A stretch of DNA of 45,485 bases from Pseudobutyrivibrio sp. UBA1225 (GCA_002309345.1 DBWZ01000019.1:1-45485), one strand, 5' to 3'; positions 17,194-25,771 are shown, counted from the stretch's first letter. Made by a program: numbers and translations. Notes: generated by a model not told the origin, from the letters alone.

Positions 17194-17943
17194 TTGAGAG
17201 AGTTTAATGTTGAAAAACAGACAAAAGCATTAATAGACTATACAAGAGAATGGTTCAACAAATTTGGCGACAATTCAAGAGCCATCATCGGTATTTCTGG
17301 TGGCAAGGATTCATCAGTTACAGCGGCAGTTCTAGTCAAAGCCCTTGGCGCTGACCGAGTTCGCGGCATCATAATGCCAAACGGAAATATGAGCGATTTG
17401 GATGATGCCAAGCTTTTAGCAGAGCACTTGGGTATCCCAAGCGAAGTTGTTCCTATCACAGATTATTACAATGCGGCAATTGCAACATTCGAAAAGGCTA
17501 GCACGTTCAAGGTTACAGAAGACTTAAGAATCAATCTTGCTCCAAGACTTAGAATGTCTACACTATACGCAGTAGCCCAGGGACAGGAGGTCACATCCTT
17601 TGTAGTGAACACCTGCAACGCATCCGAAGACTACGTTGGTTACTCAACCAAGTACGGCGATGCAGCCGGCGATGTTTCTTTACTACAGGATCTTACAGTT
17701 ACCGAAATCCTTCAAATGGGCGAATACCTTGGCTTGCCAGAGCAACTAGTACACAAGGTACCTTCCGATGGACTTTCCGGAATGTCTGACGAAGACAAGC
17801 TCGGCTTCAAATATGCCCAGCTCGACGAATACATCTCAGACCCAGCTGCCGACATCCCAGCCGACGTCAAAGCATCCATCGAGAAGAAGCACGTGGCAAA
17901 TCTCCACAAGCTTCAACTCATGCCAGCATTCAAGCGAATATAG
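17194..17943 (+). CDS. nadE: Ammonia-dependent NAD+ synthetase
   Basis: It amidates nicotinate adenine dinucleotide to NAD+, the last step of both de novo and salvage synthesis. The PP-loop GISGGKDSS is near residue 36, and the STKYGDAAGD / KVPSDGLSG / DEDKLGFKYAQLDEYI segments are diagnostic of NadE. The start is a TTG at 17194 (249 residues), chosen because AGGAGG (17182-17187) stands seven bases upstream. The longer frame from 17122 overlaps the previous gene and adds non-family sequence. No glutaminase domain is present, so ammonia should be the nitrogen donor. The TAG stop lies in the first bases of a long inverted repeat. Confidence 0.93.
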   Translation: MREFNVEKQTKALIDYTREWFNKFGDNSRAIIGISGGKDSSVTAAVLVKALGADRVRGIIMPNGNMSDLDDAKLLAEHLGIPSEVVPITDYYNAAIATFEKASTFKVTEDLRINLAPRLRMSTLYAVAQGQEVTSFVVNTCNASEDYVGYSTKYGDAAGDVSLLQDLTVTEILQMGEYLGLPEQLVHKVPSDGLSGMSDEDKLGFKYAQLDEYISDPAADIPADVKASIEKKHVANLHKLQLMPAFKRI

Positions 17944-18561
17944 CACTGCCCACCACAAGGCAGTTAATCACCAGCTCTCCCGGGGCACCCTTGCCTCTCT
18001 ACGGGGGAGCTTATATTTTGTTCGATTATAGATTTTCTTAGTGTCTTTAACTCGCATCTCTAGCGTGTACTTTCATCGCTTTTACAATTCGACGAAAATG
18101 TGTGTACCCTGACGGACATATTTAGTTTTTCTATATACTTCCACCCCTAGTCTTTGTGTAATTGTTTCGCAACTACTTTCGCCAAGTTGGATGACGAAGT
18201 GACTTTTTTGATTTTGGGCACCGTGCTCTAGTTCAGTCCATTTCACCTTCGCACTCTCGGCGCCGTCCGTGGCGCCTCGTGCCCAAAATCATCAAAAGTC
18301 ACTTCTATCCAACTAGGCTCACTCCAATGCTACACAATTACTACAAAGGCTAGGGGAGGAAGTATATATTTTTTTAGTTATGTCCGTTCAGGGAACCACA
18401 TTTTTAACAGAATTGTAAAACGTTGAAAGAACACGCTTAATAAAAGATGCGAGGTTAGACACTTAGAAAATCATAATCCAGAACAAAGTAAGCTCCCCCA
18501 TAGAGAGGCAAGGGTGCCCCGGGAGAGCTGGTGATTCGTATATACGGATGGGCAGTGCTAT
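17940..18561. repeat. Long inverted-repeat element 1 (complete, about 622 bp)
   Basis: The two halves are imperfect reverse complements over the whole length. ATAGCACTGCCCA (17940-17952) pairs with 18549-18561. The GC-rich outer block near 17972-18010 differs by one base from its partner near 18491-18530. GATTTTGGGCAC (18210-18221) pairs perfectly with 18279-18290. The apex (18222-18278) can form GTGC/GCAC and GGCGCC/GGCGCC mini-hairpins, the latter with a GTCCGT loop. The element lies between convergent nadE and ylmH and contains the stop codons of both. No gene is supported inside it. The shared blocks recur at 1-205, 38118-38757 and 45219-45485. Confidence 0.9.
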
Positions 18562-19325
18562 CGCCCGAATATCTCGACGGTGAGGTTGAGCTTGCCCTTG
18601 CGGGATAAGCCACCTTCGGCTGTGATGTTGAATTTGCCGTGGCCACGGACGGAGACGGAGTCGCCGGCAGATAGAACTTTGTCGTTGTTTTCTACGATGT
18701 GTCCGTTGACGGAGACCTTCTTTTCGGTGAAGTAGGGGAGGGTGTCCTTGCGGCTGAGGTTGTAGACCTTGGCGATTACGGCATCCGCTCTTGGGGAGGC
18801 GACTTGAATTGTGGCTTCCTTGAGAGAGGCGCGTTTGTAGGATTCAGGAAGCTCCGAGAAGGAGCATTTTACTGAGTTGCGTCCCACAGATACGAAGTTT
18901 TCGATTAGGTAGTCGGCGGTGGATTCATCGGCGTAGAGATATGCATCCATTCCGTCTACGAAGATGTCTCCGAATTTTTTGCGGTCTATGCCAAGACTCA
19001 TCAGTGAGCCCAGGTAGTCACGGTGGGTGTATTCCTTGGCAAACTTTTTGGCTAGGGGTTCAATCTTGATGCATTTGATTGGGAAATCTACGGTGTAACC
19101 GAGACTGGCTTCACTTCCAAAGCGAGCCATCTTTCGCTCGCAGTTTTCATATCCTCCGAAGAGCTCGTAGCCCACAGGAGCAAAGCTTTTATCCCTGGCA
19201 GCTTGGTATAAAATTTCCTGCTGACTTAAGCTTAAAAAATCACTGAAGGTGTATATATTGTTTTGATATGCTCTGTTTGAGAGCTCTATTAATCTCTTGT
19301 ATAAAAGTTGTTCTTCATCGTTCAT
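18558..19325 (-). CDS. ylmH: YlmH-type S4-domain RNA-binding protein
   Basis: This 255-residue protein has a C-terminal S4 domain (about 175-235; SPRADAVIAKVYNLSRKDTLPYFTEKKVSVNGH, then DSVSVRGHGKF) behind a YlmH N-terminal region (GGYENCERKMARFG). YlmH proteins bind ribosome-related RNA and are linked to rescue of stalled 50S subunits and to cell-division gene clusters. The start at 19325 is preceded by GAGAGGATTTTATC; an upstream in-frame ATG at 19379 has no such site. It stands alone here, away from a division cluster. Its stop codon lies inside the inverted repeat. Confidence 0.88.
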   Translation of the reverse strand: MNDEEQLLYKRLIELSNRAYQNNIYTFSDFLSLSQQEILYQAARDKSFAPVGYELFGGYENCERKMARFGSEASLGYTVDFPIKCIKIEPLAKKFAKEYTHRDYLGSLMSLGIDRKKFGDIFVDGMDAYLYADESTADYLIENFVSVGRNSVKCSFSELPESYKRASLKEATIQVASPRADAVIAKVYNLSRKDTLPYFTEKKVSVNGHIVENNDKVLSAGDSVSVRGHGKFNITAEGGLSRKGKLNLTVEIFGR

Positions 19326-19491
19326 GATAAAATCCTCTCTGTGAGTTCCCATTATACCGAAAATATTGTAAAATATCACCTAGTGCAACAGGCTTTTATA
19401 AACCGAGCTAGAAAACCAAATTGGGCTTGATATTTATATAATTTAGATAAAGATGCTGCACTAGTGAAACACAAGAAAGTAGGCTAGTTGG

Positions 19492-20130
19492 ATGGAAAAG
19501 ATTAAGACCGACGGAATTATTTTTGATATGGACGGAACCATCTGGGACAACACTCCGGTGTTCGCAGCCAGTTGGGAGCGCGCTTGTCGAGAGAGGGGCT
19601 ATGATATTACCTTCACCCAAGATACTCTAAAGGGGCTTTTTGGAAAGACAATGGATGTCATCGCGGATATGTGCATCCCTGATGAAGACCCAAAGCGTCG
19701 ATATGAGACCTTGGAGCTATGTGAAAAATACGAGATAGAAGATCTAGAGGACTCAGATGTTGATACGGTTTACCCAGGATTAGCGGAGGTTCTTGAAAAG
19801 CTTTCAAAGCGCACCAAGCTTTACATAGTTAGCAATTGTCAGTCGGGCTACATCGAGACCTTCATTAGAAGGAGCGGTCTTGGAAAATACTTTACCGATT
19901 TCATTTGCTATGGAGATAACGGTCTTGTCAAGGCAGACAATCTCAAGCTAATAGTCGAAAAGAATTCTATCCAGCATCCAGTATATTTAGGAGACATTCA
20001 AGGGGACAAGGATGCTTGCGATGAGGCAGGAGTTGATTTCATCTGGGCCGCATACGGTTATGGCAAGTCAATCGATAGCTATGTAGCCAAGATAGACGAT
20101 ATCAGCCAACTAGATCAAGTTATTTTATAG
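19492..20130 (+). CDS. HAD-superfamily hydrolase, phosphoglycolate-phosphatase-like
   Basis: This 212-residue protein carries the HAD motifs: DMDGTIWD (motif I nucleophile Asp, about 12-19), VSNCQ (motif II), the motif III lysine region (VKADNLK) and YLGDIQGDKDAC (motif IV). The cap insertion between motifs I and II is of the Gph/PGMB type. The substrate is a small phosphate ester that cannot be named from sequence. It heads a three-gene group with a 139-residue unknown protein and an AlaX editing protein. Upstream, CTAGTGCA (19380-19387) and TGCACTAG (19456-19463) form a spaced dyad. Confidence 0.88.
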   Translation: MEKIKTDGIIFDMDGTIWDNTPVFAASWERACRERGYDITFTQDTLKGLFGKTMDVIADMCIPDEDPKRRYETLELCEKYEIEDLEDSDVDTVYPGLAEVLEKLSKRTKLYIVSNCQSGYIETFIRRSGLGKYFTDFICYGDNGLVKADNLKLIVEKNSIQHPVYLGDIQGDKDACDEAGVDFIWAAYGYGKSIDSYVAKIDDISQLDQVIL

Positions 20131-20142
20131 GGGGTATATTAA

Positions 20143-20562
20143 ATGAATTACGATGTAAATAAGATTTTTGATGAATACGTTATGCTTTCAAATGTGCACA
20201 CCAAAAAGGATTATGAAAGCTACTACAACAATTTTGGTGAGCACAAATACGCAGCTTTGCAGAACCTTGTGAAAGCTTCGGACGTGTCTGCTGAGGCTGA
20301 AAAGCTTTGTGATGAGGTTGCTGAGACATTCAAAAAGTTTAGAAAGATTCGCACAAGAGATCTTATGAATCTCAACTATTACATGATTTATTATGTGTTC
20401 CCAACCATCCTCGAACGCGAGGAAAATGGCAAGGATATTTGCGATACCATCAGAGATGTATGGAACAGCAAGTTCAAGAGTAAAATCAATTACACAGATT
20501 ACGAAACATTACATTCAGGATTCCAGACAAAGATATTTGGTATTCCTATCGGAAAGAATTGA
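20143..20562 (+). CDS. Conserved-looking hypothetical protein (139 aa)
   Basis: I do not recognise this family. The product is soluble, mostly helical by appearance, rich in Lys/Glu/Tyr, and has no signal peptide or membrane segment. A Tyr-rich middle (LNLNYYMIYYVFPTILEREENGKDIC) and a C-terminal FGIPIGKN are its notable features. The ATG follows GGGGGTATATTAA. It begins 12 bases after the HAD gene and ends 3 bases before the AlaX gene, so it is almost certainly translated as part of that operon. Confidence 0.75.
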   Translation: MNYDVNKIFDEYVMLSNVHTKKDYESYYNNFGEHKYAALQNLVKASDVSAEAEKLCDEVAETFKKFRKIRTRDLMNLNYYMIYYVFPTILEREENGKDICDTIRDVWNSKFKSKINYTDYETLHSGFQTKIFGIPIGKN

Positions 20563-20565
20563 GTT

Positions 20566-21723
20566 ATGAAAACAGAAACCTTGTATGACAAAGATGCCTT
20601 CGCTAAAAACTTCGAGGCACGGGTTATTTCTTGTGACGAGATTACTAGCGGAGACAAAAAACTATTTAAAGTGGTACTTGATGCCACTTTATTTTTCCCA
20701 GAACAGGGCGGACAGTCTAGCGACGTTGGCAACATAGACGCCGCTGAGGTTTTGGATGTTCAAATTGAAAACGATGTTATCTACCACTACTGCACCAATG
20801 GATTTTTGAGCGGTGAAATGGTTACCGGTGAGATAGACTGGACCCATCGCTTTAACAACATGCAACAGCACACAGGTGAGCATATCTTTACAGGTATCGC
20901 TCACAACATGTACGGTGCTGAAAATGTTGGATTCCATCTTAGCGACAACACAGTTACGCTTGATTTGGATACCGAACTTACGGAGGAGCAGATTCGTGAG
21001 GTGGAGTACAAAGCAAACCTAGTTATTGCCAAGGACGTCAAGGTGTATGCCTATTATCCGCAGCCATCTGTTCTTGAAACCATAGACTATCGCAGCAAAA
21101 AGGAAATTGAGGGGGATGTTCGCCTGGTTGAAATCGAAGGCACAGATATCTGCGCTTGCTGCGCACCACATGTAAGAACTACGGGTCAAGTGGGATTGCT
21201 GAAGGTGGTGTCCTTTGAAAAATACAAAGGTGGCACTAGAGTTTTCATTCTATGTGGGTTGAGAGCCTTGGAGGATTATGGCAGAAAAATCGAACTGCTA
21301 CAGCAATCATATCAAACGCTAAACTGCAAAGAAGAAGAGATTCCTGAAAAGATTAAAGGTCTGTTAGACAACAACAAGCAGCTCAAATACGACATATCAG
21401 AAACCAAGGCAAAAGCTCTTATGGAGCAGATTGAAAAATATCCTGGTGACGTTGCAGATATCACAATCTTCACCGAAGGGTTAGATGCCAAGAATATGCG
21501 AGATGGTGTGAATGCTCTGGTAGAGAAGCATTCTGGCTTGTGTGCTATATTTTCAGGGGACGACGAGGAAGGCTACAACTTCGTGATTGGTAGCTCCACT
21601 AGGGATTGTAGTGCTATTGCAGCGGGTTTGAGAGAGATGCTAAAAGCCAAGGGGGGCGGAAGTAAACAGATGGCTCAGGGCAATGTGATGGCAACAAAAT
21701 GTGAAATCGAAAGAGTTTTGTAA
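20566..21723 (+). CDS. AlaX-type alanyl-tRNA editing protein with DHHA1 domain
   Basis: This 385-residue trans-editing factor should hydrolyse mischarged Ser- or Gly-tRNA(Ala). The N-terminal second-additional-domain part has the zinc site MQQHTGEHIF (about 102-111) and the paired cysteine/histidine CACCAPHV (about 196-203). The C-terminal part (about 290-385) is a DHHA1-like domain ending in KGGGSKQMAQGNV, the RNA-binding signature also found in AlaRS. The aminoacylation domain is absent, so this is the stand-alone long AlaX form rather than a truncated alaS. Confidence 0.92.
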   Translation: MKTETLYDKDAFAKNFEARVISCDEITSGDKKLFKVVLDATLFFPEQGGQSSDVGNIDAAEVLDVQIENDVIYHYCTNGFLSGEMVTGEIDWTHRFNNMQQHTGEHIFTGIAHNMYGAENVGFHLSDNTVTLDLDTELTEEQIREVEYKANLVIAKDVKVYAYYPQPSVLETIDYRSKKEIEGDVRLVEIEGTDICACCAPHVRTTGQVGLLKVVSFEKYKGGTRVFILCGLRALEDYGRKIELLQQSYQTLNCKEEEIPEKIKGLLDNNKQLKYDISETKAKALMEQIEKYPGDVADITIFTEGLDAKNMRDGVNALVEKHSGLCAIFSGDDEEGYNFVIGSSTRDCSAIAAGLREMLKAKGGGSKQMAQGNVMATKCEIERVL

Positions 21724-21730
21724 TAAAAAT

Positions 21731-21759
21731 GTAACAAACCGTAATAAATATGTTATACT
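21731..21759 (+). promoter_or_regulatory. Promoter for the YARHG protein gene
   Basis: GTAACA (21731-21736), 17 bases and TATACT (21754-21759) with an extended TGT lie 42 bases before the start codon. Confidence 0.65.
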
Positions 21760-21800
21760 AGATATAAATACATTGGATAGCATAGAAAAGGGAAGAATTT

Positions 21801-22541
21801 ATGAAGATTCTTGAGAAGGTAAAATTATTTTTTTTAAAACTACTAAGAAAGATTATATTACTAGCTAGAAAGATTCGCAGTAATCCTAACAGTAGGAGAT
21901 GGTTTGCAGAGGCATGTCTGTGTATTTCCATCGGTATAATCGTTGGTTGCATCACATTTAACGCTCTTACCAAAGACAAAAAGTCTCTCAACGTAAGTGA
22001 TGAAGGTGCAGCCGCTCCGACTGAAAAAAGCATGCTAGAGGAAGGAGCAGGATTGCCAGCAGACGATCCTGATTCAGACGTAGTCATCGAGGTTGTAGAT
22101 GAGGAAGTTCCTACAGCTATAAGCCAAGATTCCTATGCGCCGCCGGTCAACGGATGGTCTCCAGAAGAAATCGATGCTGCTTTGCAGGAGAGAAACGAGT
22201 ATCATTCTAAAAACAAATTCCAAGGGGCAGTGAGCTCTTACTGGGAGAGTAACCGTGGAGTTACAGATGTGGCTGGATACTGCATGTATCTTTTTAATAC
22301 TGATCAGCAGGTATACACACCAGCAGATTTTGAAGGGCTTCCAGCAGAAGTTATTCATATAGCCAAAAACGAAATCTATGCAAGGCATGGATACTCTTTC
22401 AAGGATCCAGATTTATACAATTATTTTATGGGGCAGATATGGTACACTCCGTCAGTGTTACCAGCAGATTTTTCTGAGAAAACTTTCTCAGAGGTTGAGG
22501 TAAAAAATCTTAATGTATTAAGAGATGTAGATCCACTATAA
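21801..22541 (+). CDS. Membrane-anchored YARHG-domain protein
   Basis: This 246-residue protein has a basic N-terminus with one membrane segment (about 38-55; ACLCISIGIIVGCITFNAL), an acidic linker (about 68-105) and a C-terminal YARHG domain (about 185-246). The domain contains the namesake motif in IAKNEIYARHGYSFKDPDLYNYF. The YARHG domain occurs in many extracellular Firmicute proteins, but its function is unknown. AGGGAAGAATTT precedes the ATG. An acyltransferase-3 gene follows, so a surface role is likely. Confidence 0.85.
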   Translation: MKILEKVKLFFLKLLRKIILLARKIRSNPNSRRWFAEACLCISIGIIVGCITFNALTKDKKSLNVSDEGAAAPTEKSMLEEGAGLPADDPDSDVVIEVVDEEVPTAISQDSYAPPVNGWSPEEIDAALQERNEYHSKNKFQGAVSSYWESNRGVTDVAGYCMYLFNTDQQVYTPADFEGLPAEVIHIAKNEIYARHGYSFKDPDLYNYFMGQIWYTPSVLPADFSEKTFSEVEVKNLNVLRDVDPL

Positions 22542-22576
22542 GGGGGGGACCTGCAGATTTTAATGAGGAGATTATT

Positions 22577-23731
22577 ATGAATAATAAGGGTTCACGTGCG
22601 TCTAATATAGAATTACTGCGCATAATAGCAATGTTTATGATAATTGTTTATCATATCGTTTTGCACTGCATCAATGTACAGCTGACAGACGCGGCATCTA
22701 TTGAAAAGCTTGGCAACGGATACTTTAATGATCCTGTTTTTTATAAGCAGCTACTTTCACTTGCGCTTATTATGCCATTTGGACTTGTGGGTAATGCAGT
22801 ATTTATATTGATATCAGGATACTTTTTGGTAGATAGAGAAATAGACATGCTAAAGATATCAAAGAAGCTGCTTTCTCAGCTTCTTTTTGCAGCAGTAACC
22901 TTGGTGCTTGCATCAGCGGTATTCATTTATAATGCATATCAGAATGAGGCAACCCAAAACCTATTCAGCTACATCAGAATCCAGTATTTTAACAAGATGT
23001 CATGGTTTGTGGGCTACTACTTCATAATCATGCTTTTGGCATCACTTTTCTTAAATAAATACTTGGTGAATCTAGATAAAAAGAAGTATTTAGGATTCCT
23101 ATTTACAATACTTGCCATCTCTCAGTTGGGATGGTCAGGTGGATTGTTAGATGATTTGGCCAAAGGTCTTAGAACCGTAGTAATTGGAATCTTCCTATAT
23201 GCACTTGGCGGATACATTAGGAAATACAATCCTTTCGAAAAAATTCGTGGATACGTATTAATACTAATCATCATTGCCTGCAATTGTTTGGTTGGAATAT
23301 CCTACTACAACATTACAAATGGAAAGATTCAGTCCTTCTTCTATAATCAAAATCTTGCGGAGCCAAAGGTTACGGAATTCGTCCAATCAATACCAAAGTT
23401 TGATAACTACAGCTTTATCGTAGTCATCATAGGATTGTGCCTGTTTGAACTATTCCGCAGAATCAATCTGCCATCAATTAAAATAATAAATATAGTAGCG
23501 CAGGGCACATTCATGATATACTTACTTCACGACAATGGATTTGCCTATAGTATCTGGTCCACTCAGGATTGGATAACACTTTTATACAAGGATTTCAAAG
23601 GCTTTGTGTCAAAGCTGGCACTTTGGGCACTTGGCGTATTTGCAGTGGGGCTTATAGCTTATTGGGTTTATATTGGAATAAACCAGCTGTTTAAAAAGAC
23701 GCGCCCACTGTATATCAAAACTGAAGAATAA
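22577..23731 (+). CDS. Acyltransferase-3 family membrane protein
   Basis: This 384-residue protein has about ten membrane helices and the family start SNIELLRIIAMFMIIVYHIV, which carries the catalytic-site histidine. It is of the surface-polysaccharide or teichoic-acid acyltransferase type and distinct from the enzyme at 9717. A GGAG ribosome binding site lies in ATGAGGAGATTATT. It lies 35 bases downstream of the YARHG gene and 11 bases upstream of a TSCPD gene. The acyl acceptor is unknown. Confidence 0.88.
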   Translation: MNNKGSRASNIELLRIIAMFMIIVYHIVLHCINVQLTDAASIEKLGNGYFNDPVFYKQLLSLALIMPFGLVGNAVFILISGYFLVDREIDMLKISKKLLSQLLFAAVTLVLASAVFIYNAYQNEATQNLFSYIRIQYFNKMSWFVGYYFIIMLLASLFLNKYLVNLDKKKYLGFLFTILAISQLGWSGGLLDDLAKGLRTVVIGIFLYALGGYIRKYNPFEKIRGYVLILIIIACNCLVGISYYNITNGKIQSFFYNQNLAEPKVTEFVQSIPKFDNYSFIVVIIGLCLFELFRRINLPSIKIINIVAQGTFMIYLLHDNGFAYSIWSTQDWITLLYKDFKGFVSKLALWALGVFAVGLIAYWVYIGINQLFKKTRPLYIKTEE

Positions 23732-23742
23732 AGGAGTTACAC

Positions 23743-23991
23743 ATGGAAAAGCATACTTACATTCCACAGGGTGTTTGTGCCCGCAAAATCGAATTCGAAA
23801 TCGAAGATGGCAAGCTTCACAATGTCAAATTCACAGGAGGATGCGACGGTAACACCAAAGCAATCTCAAAATTACTTGAGGGTGCCGATGCAGCCCAGAC
23901 AGCTGAAATCCTCAAAGGAAACCTTTGCGGAGTAAAGGGAACTAGCTGCGCAGACCAGCTCGCTAAAGGAATCATGGAGGCTTTAAGATAA
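23743..23991 (+). CDS. TSCPD-domain protein (TIGR03905-like)
   Basis: This 82-residue protein opens with YIPQGVCARKIEFEIEDGKL and continues with FTGGCDGNTKAISKLLEG and GVKGTSCADQLAKGI. The three cysteines and the glycine pattern match the TIGR03905 group, small proteins related to the C-terminal TSCPD domain of ribonucleotide reductases. A metal- or cluster-binding role is possible but not shown. AAAGGAG stands just upstream of the ATG. Confidence 0.88.
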   Translation: MEKHTYIPQGVCARKIEFEIEDGKLHNVKFTGGCDGNTKAISKLLEGADAAQTAEILKGNLCGVKGTSCADQLAKGIMEALR

Positions 23992-24028
23992 GAATATAGA
24001 AAAAGAATCATATAGTTTTTTGATTAAG

Positions 24029-24076
24029 ACCCATTGTCTTTGTGGATATAATCGCAAAGATGGTGGGTTTTTTGCT
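24029..24076 (+). terminator. Terminator after the TSCPD gene
   Basis: ACCCATTGTCTTTGTG and CGCAAAGATGGTGGGT pair with two wobble positions around a GATATAAT loop, followed by TTTTTT. Confidence 0.85.
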
Positions 24077-24263
24077 GTTGTAAGAGACAGGGGGGATGTA
24101 TTATTTATTGGTAATAGGAAAGACACAAATAGATGATATATTAGTGTGGAGAAAAAGGAAGAATATAAATTTACAGACAACTTATAATAGTATGAATTTG
24201 ATTTCAAGAAGAGGATATTTGTATTAATTGGAGTAACTGTTTTATTAAATGAGGAGGGGTTAT

Positions 24264-24674
24264 ATGAGGGAAGAAACTGAATATTCAGCAAGTAGATTAA
24301 GATTTTTGGCAAAGGTTGCATTAATAGTTGGTATGATTGTAGGGATACTTTTGATAATTTTAGGTATATATAAATCTGTACTGTATAAAAATGCTCAGAC
24401 AAACTATTTTAATAGTACTTCAATTTTAGAAGCCATGAAAATTACAAATTTTTGGATGGAACTAATACAAGGCCTAGCAATCGTATTCAGCGGATATGTG
24501 AGCTATATAGTGTTTGATGCGTGTGCGACTATCATTGAAAATATAGATAAGACTCAAGTTTGCAAGTCAATTGATCGGCTGACATATGCTATGTTGATAA
24601 ATAAAGGAAAAAGCGAGAGTGAAAAAGTATTAGACGAAATGAGTAATAATTTAAAAGAAGAAAAAGATGAATGA
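24264..24674 (+). CDS. Small two-helix membrane protein of unknown function
   Basis: I do not recognise this 136-residue protein. It has two hydrophobic segments (about 15-38, AKVALIVGMIVGILLIILGIY; and about 68-92, IQGLAIVFSGYVSYIVFDACATII). A charged cytoplasmic-looking tail (SESEKVLDEMSNNLKEEKDE) follows. The ATG at 24264 follows GAGGAGGGG; the in-frame ATG at 24249 overlaps that site and is unlikely. A weak promoter TTGATT-17-TATTAA (24199-24227) lies upstream. The gene is flanked by terminators on both sides, so it is monocistronic. Confidence 0.7.
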   Translation: MREETEYSASRLRFLAKVALIVGMIVGILLIILGIYKSVLYKNAQTNYFNSTSILEAMKITNFWMELIQGLAIVFSGYVSYIVFDACATIIENIDKTQVCKSIDRLTYAMLINKGKSESEKVLDEMSNNLKEEKDE

Positions 24675-24700
24675 TATAAAATAAAATACTAATAACATTT

Positions 24701-24746
24701 GGAAGTGGAAAATATTATTTGCTAATTTATTTTCCACTCCTTTTTC
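24701..24746 (+). terminator. Terminator after the small membrane protein gene
   Basis: AGTGGAAAATA and TATTTTCCACT form a perfect 11-bp stem with flanking GG/CC, followed by CCTTTTT, just before the nadA promoter. Confidence 0.88.
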
Positions 24747-24759
24747 GTGTTTTTGCAAC

Positions 24760-24801
24760 TGTCTTGTCAGTAGACTAGACATATGCTATACTTGCTGACA
24801 A
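24760..24801 (+). promoter_or_regulatory. nadA promoter overlapped by a NiaR-type operator
   Basis: The -35 TTGTCA (24764-24769), 17 bases and extended -10 TGCTATACT (24787-24792 for the hexamer) form a strong promoter. TGTCTTGTC (24760-24768) and GACTAGACA (24773-24781) form an inverted repeat with one mismatch, covering the -35. TGTCT/AGACA half-sites are the kind described for NiaR. A second spaced dyad, TTGTCAG (24764-24770) and CTGACAA (24795-24801), brackets the promoter. Repression by NiaR, encoded at the end of the operon, is inferred. Confidence 0.8.
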
Positions 24802-24865
24802 CTATATATGTGAAAAACGCAGAGTAATTTGAAAAAGAATTTACACAATGTAAAAGGAGATTGTT

Positions 24866-25771
24866 ATGTCTTTGGTTGAAGAAATACAACAGTTAAAGAA
24901 AGAGAAAAACGCAGTGGTGCTGGCACACTACTACGTCAACGATGAGGTTCAAGCTATTGCAGATTATATTGGCGACAGCTACTATTTAGCAAAGGTTGCG
25001 GTTGGTCTCAAGGAGCAGACAATTGTTTTTGCGGGAGTCAAGTTTATGGGCGAATCTGCCAAGATACTTAATCCAGAAAAAACAGTTTTAATGCCAGATG
25101 AAAAGGCTGATTGCCCTATGGCTCACATGGCAGAGATTGAGCGCATCGAAGAGGTTAGAAAGGAATATGATGATGTGGCTGTTGTTTGCTACATCAATTC
25201 TACTACAGAGCTTAAGATGCATTCAGATGTGTGTGTCACATCTGCGAATGCTATGAAGATTGTCAAGGCTTTGCCTAACAAAAACATCTTCTTCATTCCT
25301 GATGAAAACCTAGGTAGATACATCGCCGAAAAGGTACCTGAAAAGAATTTTATTTTCAACGATGGATATTGCCATGTGCACAAGGCTGTGACAGCCGACA
25401 TGGTAAAGAGAGCAAAAGAATCTCATCCTGAGGCAGAGGTTTTAATTCATCCAGAGTGTACACTTGATGTTCTTGATTTGGCAGACTATATCGGCAGCAC
25501 TTCAGGAATCATAGACTATGCTACTAAGTCTGACAAAAAGGAATTCATTATTTCTACAGAGCTTGGAGTACTTTATCAGCTCAAGCAGAACAATCCTGAC
25601 AAGAAGTTTTATTCTGCCGGCTCAACACAGATTTGTCCTAACATGAAAAAGGTTACCCTTGAAAAGGTTAGAGATTGTCTTCGTGATGGCACAGGAGTTG
25701 TGGAGGTTGATGACGAAACAAGAATCAGGTCGCTTCAACCACTTCAGAGAATGCTTGATTTGGCAAAATAA
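24866..25771 (+). CDS. nadA: Quinolinate synthase
   Basis: This [4Fe-4S] enzyme condenses iminoaspartate with dihydroxyacetone phosphate to quinolinate. The 301 residues agree with the family. The cluster cysteines are Cys83 (ADCPMA), Cys169 (GYCHVH) and Cys257 (QICPNMKK), and the HPEC motif is present near 195-198. AAAGGAGATTGTT precedes the ATG. It is the first gene of nadABC-niaR and supplies quinolinate to NadC. The Fe-S cluster is oxygen-sensitive, consistent with an anaerobic host. Confidence 0.97.
   Translation: MSLVEEIQQLKKEKNAVVLAHYYVNDEVQAIADYIGDSYYLAKVAVGLKEQTIVFAGVKFMGESAKILNPEKTVLMPDEKADCPMAHMAEIERIEEVRKEYDDVAVVCYINSTTELKMHSDVCVTSANAMKIVKALPNKNIFFIPDENLGRYIAEKVPEKNFIFNDGYCHVHKAVTADMVKRAKESHPEAEVLIHPECTLDVLDLADYIGSTSGIIDYATKSDKKEFIISTELGVLYQLKQNNPDKKFYSAGSTQICPNMKKVTLEKVRDCLRDGTGVVEVDDETRIRSLQPLQRMLDLAK

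Noticed and set aside
17940..18561. Insertion sequence with terminal inverted repeats
   Set aside because: No transposase frame lies between the arms and the complementarity runs through to the apex, unlike an IS. A non-autonomous mobile palindrome remains possible.
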